Assembly (NCBI RefSeq): GCF_001655055.1
Contig: NZ_LXEW01000018.1
Span: 47,406-111,405, forward strand
DNA length: 64,000 nt
Reading direction: 5' to 3'
Origin: Providencia heimbachae ATCC 35613
GTDB taxonomy: Bacteria; Pseudomonadota; Gammaproteobacteria; Enterobacterales; Enterobacteriaceae
Of the stretch, positions 1 through 9,802 are shown piece by piece. The notes beneath the pieces were generated by a model. That model saw nothing but the letters and a program-made list of their open reading frames with translations. It made no database searches and had not been told where the DNA came from. Positions within the stretch are counted from its first letter, which is position 1; every line of letters starts with the position of its first letter. The position numbers and the translations under genes were made by a program.

Positions 1-1
1 C

Positions 2-673
2 TTATCTGCTATTTCCCAACTAATCAATCATACGGATGCAACGCATGTTGTCGCTGTATTTGATGAGGAAGGGCGACATCAGAGTTGGCGACATAACCTA
101 TTGCCCGACTATAAAGCTGGCCGGCAACCCATGCCTGAGGACTTACAAACAGATCTTCCGGCATTAATAGCCCAATTTGAAACTAAAGGTCTTCATTGCT
201 GGCAATCCCAAGGTGATGAAGCTGATGATTTAGCCGCTACTTTAGCTGTCCGCATCGCTGAATCTGGGCATACTGTGACCATCGTATCGACAGATAAAGG
301 CTACTGCCAATTATTATCCCCACACATTCGAATTCGTGATTATTTCCAAAAACGCTGGTTGGATGTCCCCTTTATTGAAAAAGAGTTTGGTGTAAAACCA
401 GAGCAATTACCCGATTATTGGGGCTTAGCTGGCATTAGCAGCAGTAAAGTGCCTGGAGTTGCAGGTATTGGGCAGAAAAGTGCGACAATGCTGTTACAGC
501 AATACCAAACCATTGAACATTTATTCGCTAACCTCAATAATCTCGAAGATAAATGGCAGAAGAAATTAGTCAATAATCAGGAAATCGCACTTATTTGCCG
601 CGATATTGCGACATTAAAGACAGATATTGCCCTGCAAGGAAATTTAAACCAATTACGTTATCAGCCCAAATAG
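2..673 (+). CDS. xni: Flap endonuclease Xni (5' end outside window)
   Basis: Structure-specific flap endonuclease of the 5'-3' exonuclease family, related to the N-terminal domain of DNA polymerase I. The reading frame is open from base 2, so the N-terminus lies outside the window. E. coli Xni is about 251 residues and 223 are visible here, so roughly 30 are missing. Visible family blocks are FDEEGR then LLPDYKAGR, the acidic [10 protein letters not shown] metal-binding segment, [10 protein letters not shown], and the helix-hairpin-helix region [17 protein letters not shown], which is the DNA-binding and K+-binding element of this family. It ends 8 bases before a terminator shared with the convergent rlmM. 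The internal ATG at 101 is not the start, because conserved sequence continues upstream of it. Confidence 0.93.
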   Translation, partial: LSAISQLINHTDATHVVAVFDEEGRHQSWRHNLLPDYKAGRQPMPEDLQTDLPALIAQFETKGLHCWQSQGDEADDLAATLAVRIAESGHTVTIVSTDKGYCQLLSPHIRIRDYFQKRWLDVPFIEKEFGVKPEQLPDYWGLAGISSSKVPGVAGIGQKSATMLLQQYQTIEHLFANLNNLEDKWQKKLVNNQEIALICRDIATLKTDIALQGNLNQLRYQPK

Positions 674-680
674 CAGGAAC

Positions 681-713
681 AAAAAAGGTCACATTCGAAG
701 TGACCTTTTTTTT
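681..713. terminator. Bidirectional rho-independent terminator between xni and rlmM
   Basis: A run of A, then GGTCAC (687-692), a 7-nt loop, GTGACC (700-705) and a run of eight T. The A and T runs extend the stem and give a U-tract on both strands, as expected between two convergent genes. Confidence 0.9.
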
Positions 714-725
714 ATCTTAATCGTT

Positions 726-1829
726 CTAATAGAACTCACGAGCCATTGGATTTGCGGACCAAACACGCTGAACGTGCACTGTCACTTCTTCTCGGTCATG
801 ATAAAGCTGTTTAGCTTGAATTAGGACATTTATACCGTGCTCTTTTAACTGAGTCTGCATCTTACTTAAAATATGAGACACTTCTTCATAGCGTTTTTTC
901 ATTGGCAGTTTTAAGTTAAAAATCGCTTCACGACAACGCCCTTCCTGCAACCATTCGGTCATCAGCGCAGCAACTTTAGCTGGTTTTTCAACCATATCGC
1001 AAACTAACCAAGTAATATTTTGCGATGGTGGCAGAAATTTAAAACCATCAACTCGGTGATGCTTAACTTGTCCTGTATCCATCAAGCTTTCAGCCATAGG
1101 GCCGTTATCGACAGCGTGAACCATCATACTGCGTTTTACTAGTTGATACGTCCAACCACCTGGACATGCACCCAAATCGACGGCATTCATACCACTTGCT
1201 AGACGCTCCTCCCATTCCCCATAAGGAATAAAAACGTGAAATGCTTCTTCTAGTTTTAACGTTGAGCGGCTTGGCGCATCTGAAGGAAGCTTCAGTCGAG
1301 GGATCCCCATATAGAAATTAGAACTATTATTGGTATACGAGTAACCTGTATAGCAGCAACCCGGCGCAATAAAAAAGACATGAATAACAGGTCGTTTAAA
1401 ATTTTCTGTTGCGAGAAGTATTTTTTCTTTACGTAAAGCATTACGTAGAGGAACCGTAAATTTACGGCAAAACTTCATTAGCTCTTTACATTCATTAGTA
1501 TCAGCAACTTCGACACGAAGATCGCCTGCTCGGGCAACTTGTTGGCTGAGTACATTAACAATAGGTGTAATTCTGTCTTCTGGTGGTAAATCTTTGAGTA
1601 GATCCCCAACCACTATCATTTGGCGAGCAAAAATTAGCTCACGAAAAGGTAGAGTACGAACGAGTTTATCTGCATCTTCTTCTTGATAACATTCGAAAAT
1701 AACATAACCACTATTTTCTTTTACTCGAGCAAAACCAAAGATTTCTTTCTGCCCAGCTTTATCTGTAATCTCTGCTGCGCACTCTTTTTCAAAGCCTGGG
1801 CGGCAATATAATGCAATTTTATTACTCAT
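726..1829 (-). CDS. rlmM: 23S rRNA 2'-O-ribose methyltransferase RlmM
   Basis: SAM-dependent methyltransferase that 2'-O-methylates C2498 of 23S rRNA before 50S assembly. It is 367 residues long, against 366 in E. coli. An N-terminal THUMP-like region (about 1-160) precedes the Rossmann-fold domain, where the SAM-binding motif [10 protein letters not shown] sits at 218-227. The catalytic lysine block [13 protein letters not shown] is near 305. The start overlaps the end of ygdD by 8 bases, so the two are probably cotranscribed. Identification rests on full-length similarity to the known family. No anomalies seen. Confidence 0.95.
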   Translation of the reverse strand: MSNKIALYCRPGFEKECAAEITDKAGQKEIFGFARVKENSGYVIFECYQEEDADKLVRTLPFRELIFARQMIVVGDLLKDLPPEDRITPIVNVLSQQVARAGDLRVEVADTNECKELMKFCRKFTVPLRNALRKEKILLATENFKRPVIHVFFIAPGCCYTGYSYTNNSSNFYMGIPRLKLPSDAPSRSTLKLEEAFHVFIPYGEWEERLASGMNAVDLGACPGGWTYQLVKRSMMVHAVDNGPMAESLMDTGQVKHHRVDGFKFLPPSQNITWLVCDMVEKPAKVAALMTEWLQEGRCREAIFNLKLPMKKRYEEVSHILSKMQTQLKEHGINVLIQAKQLYHDREEVTVHVQRVWSANPMAREFY

Positions 1830-2217
1830 TGCGTGACGCCGATTTCCTTAGACGCATAGCGCCAATAACAACTAACAGCCAGCCAATAAGGAAACATACT
1901 CCCCCTATTGGCGTAAAATAAGAAAAGTATTTTACCTGCAATAGGGCCATACAATAAAGACTACCGCTAAAAAGAAGTATACCAACCGAGAAAAAAACAC
2001 CTGACCAGTAAAACCACAGTACAACTTTACGTAATAGAATAGCACCTAAGACCATCAAAGCCACAGTATGTAACATTTGATAGCGAATACCTATCTCAAT
2101 CCACTCCATTTGATGGACACTCATGATTGAAGATAGAGCGTGAGAACCAATAGCGCCAAAAGCGACAGTAAAAAAGCCACTAATTCCCGCGAAAATTAAC
2201 ATCAAACGACTATTCAC
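1822..2217 (-). CDS. ygdD: DUF423 inner-membrane protein YgdD
   Basis: Small integral membrane protein of the DUF423 family; its function is unknown. It has 131 residues with four hydrophobic stretches (about 5-25, 45-65, 70-90 and 98-120), consistent with four transmembrane helices. The conserved family segments [16 protein letters not shown] and [12 protein letters not shown] are all present. It lies between gcvA and rlmM exactly as in E. coli and overlaps rlmM, suggesting an operon. Nothing in the sequence indicates a specific substrate. Confidence 0.9.
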   Translation of the reverse strand: MNSRLMLIFAGISGFFTVAFGAIGSHALSSIMSVHQMEWIEIGIRYQMLHTVALMVLGAILLRKVVLWFYWSGVFFSVGILLFSGSLYCMALLQVKYFSYFTPIGGVCFLIGWLLVVIGAMRLRKSASRNE

Positions 2218-2244
2218 AGTAACACCTTTTTATTGAATATTTGA

Positions 2245-3186
2245 TTACTGAATAGGCGCCACATCTTGGTCACCCGTAATAAAACCTAATTTTTCTTGTT
2301 CGCTGGCAGCCTGAGCTAAGATCCATTGGCGAAATGCCGCTATTTTTCCTAAATCAGCCTGACTCTCTTGGCAAACAAGATAAAATGCATTTTTACTCAC
2401 TAATACCTCGCTAAAGGGACAAACTAAACGCCCTGCATCGATTTCATTTCTTGCCATTACATTATTTGTTAAAGCGACGCCTTGTCCATGTACAGCCGCT
2501 TGAATAACCATTGAGCTATGACTAAAAATGGGGCCTTGCTGTACATTAACCACATTCTGTAATTCTAATTGCTTAACATACGCTTGCCAATCTCGACGAG
2601 ATGAATCATGCAACAACGTGTGCTTAGCTAAATCTTCAGGATGCTTCAACTGAAGGCCTCCTGTTAATAATGAAGGTGAACAAACTGGCATTAAATACTC
2701 TGCATAAAGCCTATCTGTCCTTAATCCTGACCAATTCCCTCTGCCGTAGAAAATAGCGACATCTACGTCATCTGCCAATTTATCTTCTTCTCTGTCCACT
2801 GCTTGGATTCGGACATCAATTCCAGGAAAAGCTTGATTAAAACCAGAAAGGCGCGGTACTAACCATTGAATCGCAAAACTTGGTGATAAACTTACCGTTA
2901 ATGCCCCTTTCGCACTACGTGCCTGAAGCTTTCTTGTTGCTTCATTCAGCGAAGAAAAAATTTCTTTAATATCAAGATAGTAACTTTGTCCCTCTTCCGT
3001 TAGCAGTAAGGAACGATTGCGTCTACGAAATAGCTTTAACCCAAGAAAATCCTCCAAGGATTTCATTTGGTGGCTAACAGCAGCTTGTGTTACAAATAAC
3101 TCTTCTGCCGCTTTAGTAAAACTTAAATGACGGGCAGCGGCATCGAAGACTCTCAGTGCATTAAGTGGCGGTAATCTTTTAGACAT
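2245..3186 (-). CDS. gcvA: Glycine cleavage system LysR-type regulator GcvA
   Basis: LysR-family regulator that activates the gcvTHP glycine-cleavage operon with glycine and represses it with purines; it also drives transcription of the GcvB RNA. The N-terminal winged helix-turn-helix (about 5-65, with LSFTKAAEELFVTQAAVSHQ) is almost identical to E. coli GcvA, followed by the periplasmic-binding-protein-like effector domain. I chose the ATG at 3186 (MSKRLPPLNALRVFD) because it matches the family start; an upstream GTG at 3192 would add two residues. The C-terminus is about 8 residues longer than in E. coli. It is divergent from gcvB, with 101 bases between, where GcvA sites are expected. Confidence 0.96.
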   Translation of the reverse strand: MSKRLPPLNALRVFDAAARHLSFTKAAEELFVTQAAVSHQMKSLEDFLGLKLFRRRNRSLLLTEEGQSYYLDIKEIFSSLNEATRKLQARSAKGALTVSLSPSFAIQWLVPRLSGFNQAFPGIDVRIQAVDREEDKLADDVDVAIFYGRGNWSGLRTDRLYAEYLMPVCSPSLLTGGLQLKHPEDLAKHTLLHDSSRRDWQAYVKQLELQNVVNVQQGPIFSHSSMVIQAAVHGQGVALTNNVMARNEIDAGRLVCPFSEVLVSKNAFYLVCQESQADLGKIAAFRQWILAQAASEQEKLGFITGDQDVAPIQ

Positions 3187-3252
3187 ATTCACTTCTATTT
3201 GGCATATTAATATGCATTAGTTTTTCTCATCCGAAGCATTATAAATTGTCCC

Positions 3253-3281
3253 TTGAGGATACGCCAGTAAATACCTATAGT
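3253..3281 (+). promoter_or_regulatory. gcvB promoter
   Basis: -35 TTGAGG (3253-3258), 17-base spacer, -10 TATAGT (3276-3281). The RNA start predicted at 3288 by homology with E. coli GcvB falls 7 bases beyond the -10. Confidence 0.8.
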
Positions 3282-3287
3282 ATGCAC

Positions 3288-3489
3288 ACTTCCTAAGCCG
3301 GAACGAAAAGTTTCAGAGTTTGGTTACTTTGGAACTTTTGGCTTTGTGGTTGTGATGTTGTGTTTGCAAGTTGTCTGGGTATGCCAGACTTTGTAGCTAT
3401 TGCTACTGTTTATTTTCACTTCCTGTACATTTACCCTGTCTGTCCATAGTGATTTTATAGTGCACCGCCTAAGCGCGGTGCTTTTTTTT
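3288..3489 (+). ncRNA. gcvB: GcvB small RNA
   Basis: Hfq-dependent trans-acting small RNA that represses many amino-acid and peptide transporter mRNAs. It starts with the conserved ACTTCCTRAGCCGGAACGAAAAG block and carries a G/U-rich R1 seed at about 3346-3372. A near-invariant R2 region follows at about 3416-3453 (TTCACTTCCTGTACATTT, then CCCTGTCTGTCCATAGTGATT). It ends in a terminator with stem GCACCGC (3462-3468) / GCGGTGC (3475-3481) followed by eight T. It is divergent from gcvA, as in other Enterobacterales. R1 looks about 8 nt shorter than in E. coli; see findings. Confidence 0.95.
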
Positions 3490-3788
3490 GTGTTATTTAC
3501 TTTAATAAATACAACAAACTATGGATATGCACTAGTTTACCGAAAAAACATTCAGTTAGATATTTAAGATAATTCTTGAAATTAATTGATTAATAAAGAC
3601 AAAAGCAATGCATTCTTCATAAAAAAACAGATTGTGATGTAAAAAGCATCATCAATTTAGCGAATAATTTATTTTTCTGAAACAATTAATACCAAACGTA
3701 ACAAAATATTTCAATGGGTATATTGAAAAATGACAGGTTATACTTAGCGAAAATAACTTCCCAAAATAGATATATAAGCCTATACACT
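3490..3788. other. AT-rich intergenic region gcvB-csdA
   Basis: About 300 bases between the GcvB terminator and csdA. E. coli carries ygdI in this position; I find no ygdI-like lipoprotein frame on either strand. No convincing promoter, repeat or hairpin was seen. Confidence 0.6.
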
Positions 3789-4994
3789 ATGATAGATTTC
3801 AACGCGACGCAATTTCGTCAAACCTTTCCAGCGATAGATTCAACAACCGTTTTCCTTGATAGCGCAGCAACCGCGTTAAAACCAATGCCGATGATTGATG
3901 CATCTAATCGATATTATCAACTATCGGGAAGCTCTGTTTATCGCGGACAATCTGTTGAATCGTCAAAAACAACCCATGACTATGAACAGGGTAGAATTCG
4001 TGTAGCTAAATTCATTAATGCACAGAGTGAGAAAAATATTATCTGGACTCGAGGAACCACTGAGTCCATCAATTTTATTACGCAAAGTTTTTTTCGGAAC
4101 CAACTACAACCTGATGATGAAATTATTATTAGCGAGATAGAACATCACTCTAATTTATTACCTTGGCTTATGCTTGCAAAGCAAACTGGCGCTAAAATTG
4201 TTAAATGGCCAATCAGTGATAATTTCACATTAAGCATAAATACACTTAAATCCCTAATTAATGTCAAAAGCAAAGTCGTTGCCATCACACAGATGTCGAA
4301 TGTGACTGGCTATCAACCTGATTTAGCTAAAATAACTAAACTAGCACATGCAAATGGCGCATATGTCGTTGTTGATGGCGCTCAGGGCGTTGTTCACCAT
4401 CCTCTTGACGTATCAACAAGCAATGTAGATTTCTATGCTTTTTCAGCACATAAACTTTATGGCCCAACAGGTCTCGGTGTTTGCTATGGTAAATCCGATT
4501 TACTCACTCAAATGACCCCTTGGCATGGTGGTGGGAAAATGCTTACTGAAGTGAATTTTGAAGAATTTACGCCTGCTGCAATTCCACAATGCTTTGAAGC
4601 TGGAACTCCCAATATCGCAGGCGTAATCGCATTTTCGGCTGTGTTAGAGTGGTTAGATGAGATAAACTTAACGCAAGCAGAAAAGCATAGCTGCTCACTT
4701 ATTCAATATGCCCATGACCAGCTATCGCAATTAGATGGTTTTATTTGTTATAGTTCCCCAAATTCACCAATGTTGTCCTTTAATTTTAAAGGTATTCATC
4801 ATAGCGATCTCGGACTACTCTTGACCGAGCAAAATATTGCATTACGCTATGGGCAACATTGTACTCAACCCTTAATGAGTGCTTTGAATATTAGTGGTTG
4901 CCTACGGATATCAACAATGCCCTATAATGATAGGCATGATATTGATAAATTTATTAATGCAATAAATTTTGCGCTTACAATACTTAATGATTAA
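3789..4994 (+). CDS. csdA: Cysteine desulfurase CsdA
   Basis: PLP-dependent class-V aminotransferase-fold enzyme that removes sulfur from cysteine as a persulfide and passes it to CsdE. From the ATG at 3789 the protein is 401 residues, the same as E. coli CsdA. The in-frame ATG at 3714 would add 25 unconserved residues, so I reject it. PLP lysine is K222 in SAHKLYGPTG, and the persulfide cysteine is C358 in RYGQHCTQP. The LDSAATALKP block near the N-terminus is typical. No strong Shine-Dalgarno precedes either start. csdE follows after 20 bases, so the two form a desulfurase-acceptor operon. Confidence 0.94.
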   Translation: MIDFNATQFRQTFPAIDSTTVFLDSAATALKPMPMIDASNRYYQLSGSSVYRGQSVESSKTTHDYEQGRIRVAKFINAQSEKNIIWTRGTTESINFITQSFFRNQLQPDDEIIISEIEHHSNLLPWLMLAKQTGAKIVKWPISDNFTLSINTLKSLINVKSKVVAITQMSNVTGYQPDLAKITKLAHANGAYVVVDGAQGVVHHPLDVSTSNVDFYAFSAHKLYGPTGLGVCYGKSDLLTQMTPWHGGGKMLTEVNFEEFTPAAIPQCFEAGTPNIAGVIAFSAVLEWLDEINLTQAEKHSCSLIQYAHDQLSQLDGFICYSSPNSPMLSFNFKGIHHSDLGLLLTEQNIALRYGQHCTQPLMSALNISGCLRISTMPYNDRHDIDKFINAINFALTILND

Positions 4995-5014
4995 ACGATG
5001 AAAAAGGAAGCCTA

Positions 5015-5473
5015 ATGACTTCGACTAAACATGAACTTGCTCCGCACCCTTTTGGTACAGAGATAAACATTCAAGGAATAGTTGAACAATTCTCAACGCA
5101 TAAAGCATGGGAAGATAAATATCGCTTGCTGGTTCAATTAGCTAAACAGCTGCCTGCACTAACCGATGAAGAGAAACAACAAACTCAAGAGGTTAAAGGC
5201 TGTGAAAACCGAGTGTGGATTGGAGCACTGCTAAATGATAATGAAACTTTCCATTTTTATGGGGATAGTGAAGGCCGTGTCGTTAAAGGCTTATTTGCCA
5301 TTTTATTAGCAGCGATTGAACTGAAAACAGCTCAGGAAATCCTCAACATCGACTTCAATGAGATCTTAACCCAAACCGGTTTATCTGGTCAATTAAGTGA
5401 GTCTCGCCAAACTGGTCTTCAATCACTCATTACTGCAATTCAAAACATTGCAAATGAAATGACGCCAGCCTAA
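5015..5473 (+). CDS. csdE: Sulfur acceptor CsdE
   Basis: SufE-family sulfur acceptor that takes persulfide sulfur from CsdA and stimulates its activity. It has 152 residues, close to 147 in E. coli. The acceptor cysteine is C63 in VKGCENRVW, the hallmark of SufE/CsdE. A clear AGGAAG Shine-Dalgarno precedes the ATG. Pairing with csdA, and with tcdA (CsdL) facing it, reproduces the E. coli csd cluster, where CsdE also interacts with TcdA. The distinction from SufE rests on this neighbourhood. Confidence 0.92.
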   Translation: MTSTKHELAPHPFGTEINIQGIVEQFSTHKAWEDKYRLLVQLAKQLPALTDEEKQQTQEVKGCENRVWIGALLNDNETFHFYGDSEGRVVKGLFAILLAAIELKTAQEILNIDFNEILTQTGLSGQLSESRQTGLQSLITAIQNIANEMTPA

Positions 5474-5483
5474 AGAGAATAAA

Positions 5484-5517
5484 CAGGCTATTATAGTTCC
5501 ATCAATATAATGGCCTG
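5484..5517. terminator. Inverted repeat between convergent csdE and tcdA
   Basis: CAGGC (5484-5488) pairs with GCCTG (5513-5517), extended inward by ATTATA/TATAAT around one mismatch. It lies between convergent genes but lacks a clean U-tract, so termination is only likely. Confidence 0.45.
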
Positions 5518-5534
5518 ATACTTCTATTCTGCTT

Positions 5535-6347
5535 TTATTTCTCGTCTTCTCGTCGTGCTTTCGCGACCATTTTTTTCAAAGCGTGTGACACCGCAATAAA
5601 ACCAAAAGTTGCAGTCACCATAGTCACCGCACCAAAACCTGAAGCGCAGTCCATTCTTTTTGAACCTTCCGCAGTACTTTTTGCAGCGCAAACAGTCCCA
5701 TCACTTTGAGGGTAGACCAGCTGTTCTGTTGAAAATACGCAATCAATCCCTAACTTCCCTTTACTGTTTTTCACGACATTAAAGTCAGATTTAAGACGCT
5801 CTCGTAATTTTGCTGCAAGAGGATCTTGAATTGTCTTGGCTAAATCAGCAACTTGTATTTGGGTCGGATCAATTTGCCCGCCAGCGCCACCTGTCGTTAT
5901 CACTGGAACTTTAAAACGTCGACAGTAAGCCAGCAGAGCGGCCTTAGCCCTAACACTATCAATTGCATCAATAACGTAATCAAACCCTGTACTGAGGTAT
6001 TCAGATACATTATCAGCAGTAATGAAATCATCGATGACATTCACCACGCATTCAGGATTGATCGCTAAGATCCTCTCCTTCATTACGTCTACTTTGGGTA
6101 ACCCAACCGTAGATTTCAATGCATGTAGCTGACGATTTGTATTCGTTACACAAATATCATCCATATCAATCAATGTAATTGAACCAATACCTGAGCGAGC
6201 TAATGCTTCCGCCGCCCAAACACCTACGCCACCAATCCCGATAACACAAACATGGGAACGCGCGAAAAGATGAAGGGCTTGTTGCCCATATAAGCGCCCA
6301 ATTCCAGCAAAACGCTGCATCCAAGCATCAGAAAGCTTAGTTTGCAT
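5535..6347 (-). CDS. tcdA: tRNA threonylcarbamoyladenosine dehydratase TcdA
   Basis: E1/ThiF-like ATP-dependent enzyme (also CsdL or YgdL) that cyclises t6A37 to ct6A in ANN-decoding tRNAs. It has 270 residues, against 268 in E. coli. The nucleotide-binding glycine loop GIGGVGVWAAEALARSG is at about 37-53 and the LIDMDDICVTNTNRQ acidic/arginine block at about 59-73. The conserved KRMDCASGFGAVTMVTATFG segment near 231-250 is also present. It is convergent with csdA-csdE, whose sulfur relay is functionally linked to ct6A formation, and mltA lies upstream on the same strand. No anomalies seen. Confidence 0.94.
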   Translation of the reverse strand: MQTKLSDAWMQRFAGIGRLYGQQALHLFARSHVCVIGIGGVGVWAAEALARSGIGSITLIDMDDICVTNTNRQLHALKSTVGLPKVDVMKERILAINPECVVNVIDDFITADNVSEYLSTGFDYVIDAIDSVRAKAALLAYCRRFKVPVITTGGAGGQIDPTQIQVADLAKTIQDPLAAKLRERLKSDFNVVKNSKGKLGIDCVFSTEQLVYPQSDGTVCAAKSTAEGSKRMDCASGFGAVTMVTATFGFIAVSHALKKMVAKARREDEK

Positions 6348-6374
6348 AATAACAAGTGACCTTAATTAAAGCGG

Positions 6375-7469
6375 CTACAAGCTAGTACCTAAAAGTTGTT
6401 GGTTCTTTTTGAGTACCCAAACACGCCCATAATGGTTATAAAAACCTGCCATTTTACCTGCTTCATGGCCTGTTCCGTGGTAGATATCAAAATGATGGCC
6501 TTTAATTGCACCACCGACATCTAGAGCAACCATCATACGCATTTCATACTGCCCCGTAAATTTACCATTATTATCAAGTACCGGAATTTCTGCCAATAAT
6601 GCAGTTCCTGGTGGGATCAGGGTTTTATCTGAGGCAACGGACGCTTTTGCAATTAAAGGAACAGCACTAGCGCCTCGCACTGGTACAAAAGATTGCGGTT
6701 TAAAAAAGACAAACGACGTATTTTCTTCTAATAGCTGGCGAACTTCATCCTCACTATGACTATTTGTCCAATCATGAATTGCCTGTAATGACATTTTTTC
6801 CAGTGGAACTTCACCACGGTCGACTAAAACCTTACCGATGCTTTTATAAGCATGGCCATTTTTCCCTGCGTAGCCAAAGAAATTCAGTGGACTACCATCA
6901 CCAAAGTTAACATAGCCACTCCCTTGAACTTCCATCATAAAGTTATCAACCGCAGAGTCACTGTAGGCCAAAATTAAGTTATTACTTAGCGCGCCACTAT
7001 AAATAGCGGCTCGGCTTGGCAAACGTTTTTTCCCTTTCGATGGCATAGCATATAAAGGATGGCGGAATTCCCCTTGCGGTGTGCGTCTTGCATTTATAAC
7101 AGGCGTGTAATACCCGGTAAATTGCACGTTACCATAATTATCTTTCCCTTCCATTTGGAAAGCCGCTAAGTTGTAATTTGCTAACTGTGCAGGATCACCA
7201 CCCGCCATTAACCAGTTTTCAATTGCATGGTAAGTATCATTGTTGCTTTTAAAAAGACGCGGAGATGCATTTTTTATTTCTGTCACTTGTTGATTAAAAT
7301 CAGACGGATTAATTGGGCGGCCTTGAACATTTACTTGGTTAACTTTCTGTAATTCACTTTCCAAGCGACCATCTTTATATTGTTGGCCTTTATCCGTAGG
7401 ATGAGACTGACACCCCACTAAAAAAGAAAAAAATATCCCTGTTACTAGCCACTTTTGCCACAATTTCAT
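6375..7469 (-). CDS. mltA: Membrane-bound lytic murein transglycosylase A
   Basis: Outer-membrane lipoprotein that cleaves peptidoglycan glycan strands, forming 1,6-anhydro-muramic ends. From the ATG at 7469 it is 364 residues (E. coli 365); the upstream ATG at 7505 would add 12 residues before the signal peptide and is unlikely. The signal peptide ends in a lipobox at FLVGC, giving an acylated cysteine. MltA-domain blocks GNVQFTGYYTPVI and MMEVQGSGYVNFGDG are visible, and the 3D domain near the C-terminus carries the catalytic aspartate in VALDVGGAIKGHHFDIYHG. metZWV lies upstream in the opposite direction, as in E. coli. Confidence 0.94.
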   Translation of the reverse strand: MKLWQKWLVTGIFFSFLVGCQSHPTDKGQQYKDGRLESELQKVNQVNVQGRPINPSDFNQQVTEIKNASPRLFKSNNDTYHAIENWLMAGGDPAQLANYNLAAFQMEGKDNYGNVQFTGYYTPVINARRTPQGEFRHPLYAMPSKGKKRLPSRAAIYSGALSNNLILAYSDSAVDNFMMEVQGSGYVNFGDGSPLNFFGYAGKNGHAYKSIGKVLVDRGEVPLEKMSLQAIHDWTNSHSEDEVRQLLEENTSFVFFKPQSFVPVRGASAVPLIAKASVASDKTLIPPGTALLAEIPVLDNNGKFTGQYEMRMMVALDVGGAIKGHHFDIYHGTGHEAGKMAGFYNHYGRVWVLKKNQQLLGTSL

Positions 7470-7653
7470 GATTTCATACCTGCACAAGTCCAATATGAAA
7501 CGCACAATAGCAAACCCAAATTAATAATGAAACGGCTAAACATATTTAGTCCCTCTATTTATGGCCCCCCTATACGATAAGGTTAAAAAAACATCGCTAC
7601 GAGCATATTTTGCTCGACCGAGTGTAATAAATGAAAAAAAAACACGAAAAAAC

Positions 7654-7681
7654 TTGCATCAGATCTCATCCCGAGTATAGT
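7654..7681 (+). promoter_or_regulatory. Promoter of the metZWV initiator-tRNA operon
   Basis: -35 TTGCAT (7654-7659), 16-base spacer, -10 TATAGT (7676-7681). The GC-rich discriminator GCCCGC directly after the -10 is typical of stringently controlled stable-RNA promoters. The first tRNA begins 13 bases after the -10. Confidence 0.72.
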
Positions 7682-7694
7682 GCCCGCTATCGGA

Positions 7695-7771
<77 letters not shown>

Positions 7772-7837
7772 GCTTCTGTTTATGACAAACAGAATAGGTA
7801 AAAGTTTTAAGTTTCAAAGTAGTAAAAATATTTCAGG

Positions 7838-7914
<77 letters not shown>

Positions 7915-7946
7915 ACTTATTTCCTGAAATATTTTACCTCTTCAGT

Positions 7947-8023
<77 letters not shown>

Positions 8024-8085
8024 ATTTCCTTTCATTTTTCTCTCTTTAGTTATCCTATTTCATCTTTGAAAGTATTTCTCATCTA

Positions 8086-8105
8086 TCTAATCTAATCTAA
8101 TCTAA
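8086..8105. repeat. TCTAA pentanucleotide tandem repeat
   Basis: Four perfect TCTAA units, preceded by a degenerate ATCTA, in the spacer between metV and the amiC terminator. Non-coding. Confidence 0.8.
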
Positions 8106-8125
8106 TCAATTTTAAACCAAAAATT

Positions 8126-8160
8126 AAAAAGGCGACTCACTTTTCAGCTTGTCACCTCTT
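8126..8160 (-). terminator. amiC rho-independent terminator
   Basis: On the minus strand GGTGAC pairs with GTCGCC (plus-strand arms 8131-8136 and 8151-8156), followed by TTTTT and then a T-rich tail. It lies 29 bases beyond the amiC stop. Confidence 0.7.
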
Positions 8161-8184
8161 TGTTTTATAAGAATTGTGGCTAAA

Positions 8185-9435
8185 TTAGTTTCTAACCGCC
8201 AACTCTCCGCCATTTTTAAAGTAGGCTTTAATACCTTGAAAAATTGATTCAGCCATTTGTTGCTGAAATTTGGCCGTTTTTAATTTACGTTCTTCTTCTA
8301 AGTTACTGATAAATGCAGTTTCAACCAATATTGATGGGATTTCAGGCGCTTTCAGTACAGCAAAACCTGCTTGGTCGACTCTATTCTTATGTAATTTATT
8401 AACTTTACCCATTAATTTAAGAACTTCATCACCAAATTTCAAACTGTCATTGATTGTCGCTGTCTGCACCAAATCAAGCATAGTATGATCGAGGTAAACA
8501 TCTCCACTTTTACTCACGCCACCAATTAAGTCAGCTTCGTTCTGAGTTTGAGCAAGAAAACGGGCAGCGCTACTGGTTGCACCTTTTGTTGATAAAGCAA
8601 ATACCGACGAACCACGCGCAGAGCGATTTGTAAAAGCATCCGCGTGGATTGATACGAACAAATCTGCCTGCATTTTTCTTGCCTTAGCCACCCTGACTTT
8701 TAACGGAATAAATACGTCCTCATTACGTGTCATATAAGCACGCATTTTAGGGTCTTTATCTATCAGGGCTTTAAGGCGTCGAGCGATTTGCAGCACGACA
8801 TCTTTTTCGCGTGTTTTATACTTACCAATCGCACCAGGATCTTCACCGCCATGACCAGGGTCTATCATAATAATGATTGGCCTATCTTTACCCGCCTTTC
8901 CTGGTTTCTTCGCCTGAGCCGGCATATTTTCTTCTAGGTCGCCTTTATTATAGTCTTCCAGAAGGGCTAATAACGGGTCATCACTGGTATCTACCCCTTT
9001 TCCAGGATAGAGATCCATCACTAAGCGATGCTTAAACTCTGCAACAGGCTTCATCGCAAAAATTTGAGGGCTAATTTTACTTTTCACTTCAAAAACAAGA
9101 CGAACTGTTTTTGGATCAAATTGCCCTGCCCTAACCAATTTAAGGTAAGGATCACGAGACTGAACTTGATTACCCATTTGTTTCAGAACGTTATTTAACT
9201 GAACCCCTTCAAGATCGATAACAATACGCTCGGGGTTGCTCAACACGAACTGACGATATTTTAGCGGCACGCTAGATTCAAGTGTCACTCGCGTATAGCT
9301 TGATGCTGGCCATATACGCACCGCGACAATACTGCTACTCGCAGCAAAACCGAATGGGCTGACACTTAGCAGCATTACCGCTGCAGCTCCTTGAATGAAG
9401 CGACGTTTTGATGGACTGTGATCTTGATGACTCAT
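8185..9435 (-). CDS. amiC: N-acetylmuramoyl-L-alanine amidase AmiC
   Basis: Zinc-dependent periplasmic amidase that splits septal peptidoglycan during daughter-cell separation, activated in E. coli by NlpD. I choose the ATG at 9435 (416 aa; E. coli 417) over the one at 9489, because [16 protein letters not shown] begins with the Tat signal. The twin arginines in SKRRFIQ are followed by a hydrophobic core ending in FAA. An AMIN septal-targeting domain (about 35-150) precedes the Amidase_3 domain, with [13 protein letters not shown], an SIHADAF histidine block and the C-terminal ETAFISN. An acidic linker separates the domains. Next to argA in divergent orientation, as in E. coli. Confidence 0.95.
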   Translation of the reverse strand: MSHQDHSPSKRRFIQGAAAVMLLSVSPFGFAASSSIVAVRIWPASSYTRVTLESSVPLKYRQFVLSNPERIVIDLEGVQLNNVLKQMGNQVQSRDPYLKLVRAGQFDPKTVRLVFEVKSKISPQIFAMKPVAEFKHRLVMDLYPGKGVDTSDDPLLALLEDYNKGDLEENMPAQAKKPGKAGKDRPIIIMIDPGHGGEDPGAIGKYKTREKDVVLQIARRLKALIDKDPKMRAYMTRNEDVFIPLKVRVAKARKMQADLFVSIHADAFTNRSARGSSVFALSTKGATSSAARFLAQTQNEADLIGGVSKSGDVYLDHTMLDLVQTATINDSLKFGDEVLKLMGKVNKLHKNRVDQAGFAVLKAPEIPSILVETAFISNLEEERKLKTAKFQQQMAESIFQGIKAYFKNGGELAVRN

Positions 9436-9802
9436 CAATAATTCCGAACCTAGGACTGAAAAATAAGACGATTTTAGGAAAATAGCCAATATATTGACCA
9501 GAACTAAGCACTCTAACTAATCATTTGCGCTCTGTCATTAATAATATGCTAGTCAAGCTTCAAATTACCTGAATATAAAATTCACAGGATCATCAAAACG
9601 AATACTTTGAAGAGCTCATAAATAACGGCTCTCTGATGCATGTAACTTGAATTATTTTGAGTATACACACTTGAATTTAGAGATATGTAAACCTTAAAAA
9701 TAAAATTGTTACTATCTTTGTCCTATCTTTTACTTGATATTTCCCTCCAAAAAGAATAAAAATACAGTAATTACGAATAAAAATTCACTCAAGAGGGTAA
9801 TT
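9436..9802. other. Divergent amiC-argA intergenic region
   Basis: About 370 AT-rich bases holding both promoters. The only notable element is the TGAAT/ATTCA palindrome at 9570-9584. A lone TGAATTA half-site occurs near 9648. No repeat or small gene seen. Confidence 0.6.
9570..9584. promoter_or_regulatory. Possible ArgR (ARG) box upstream of argA
   Basis: TGAAT-ATAAA-ATTCA resembles the ARG-box half-sites TGAAT/ATTCA, but the spacer is 5 bases rather than the usual 4. It lies about 220 bases before the argA ATG, and I do not see the normal second box beside it. Confidence 0.3.

Noticed and set aside
9646..9665. Second ARG box before argA (TGAATTATTTTGAG)
   Set aside because: Only the left half-site is recognisable; the right half has several mismatches.
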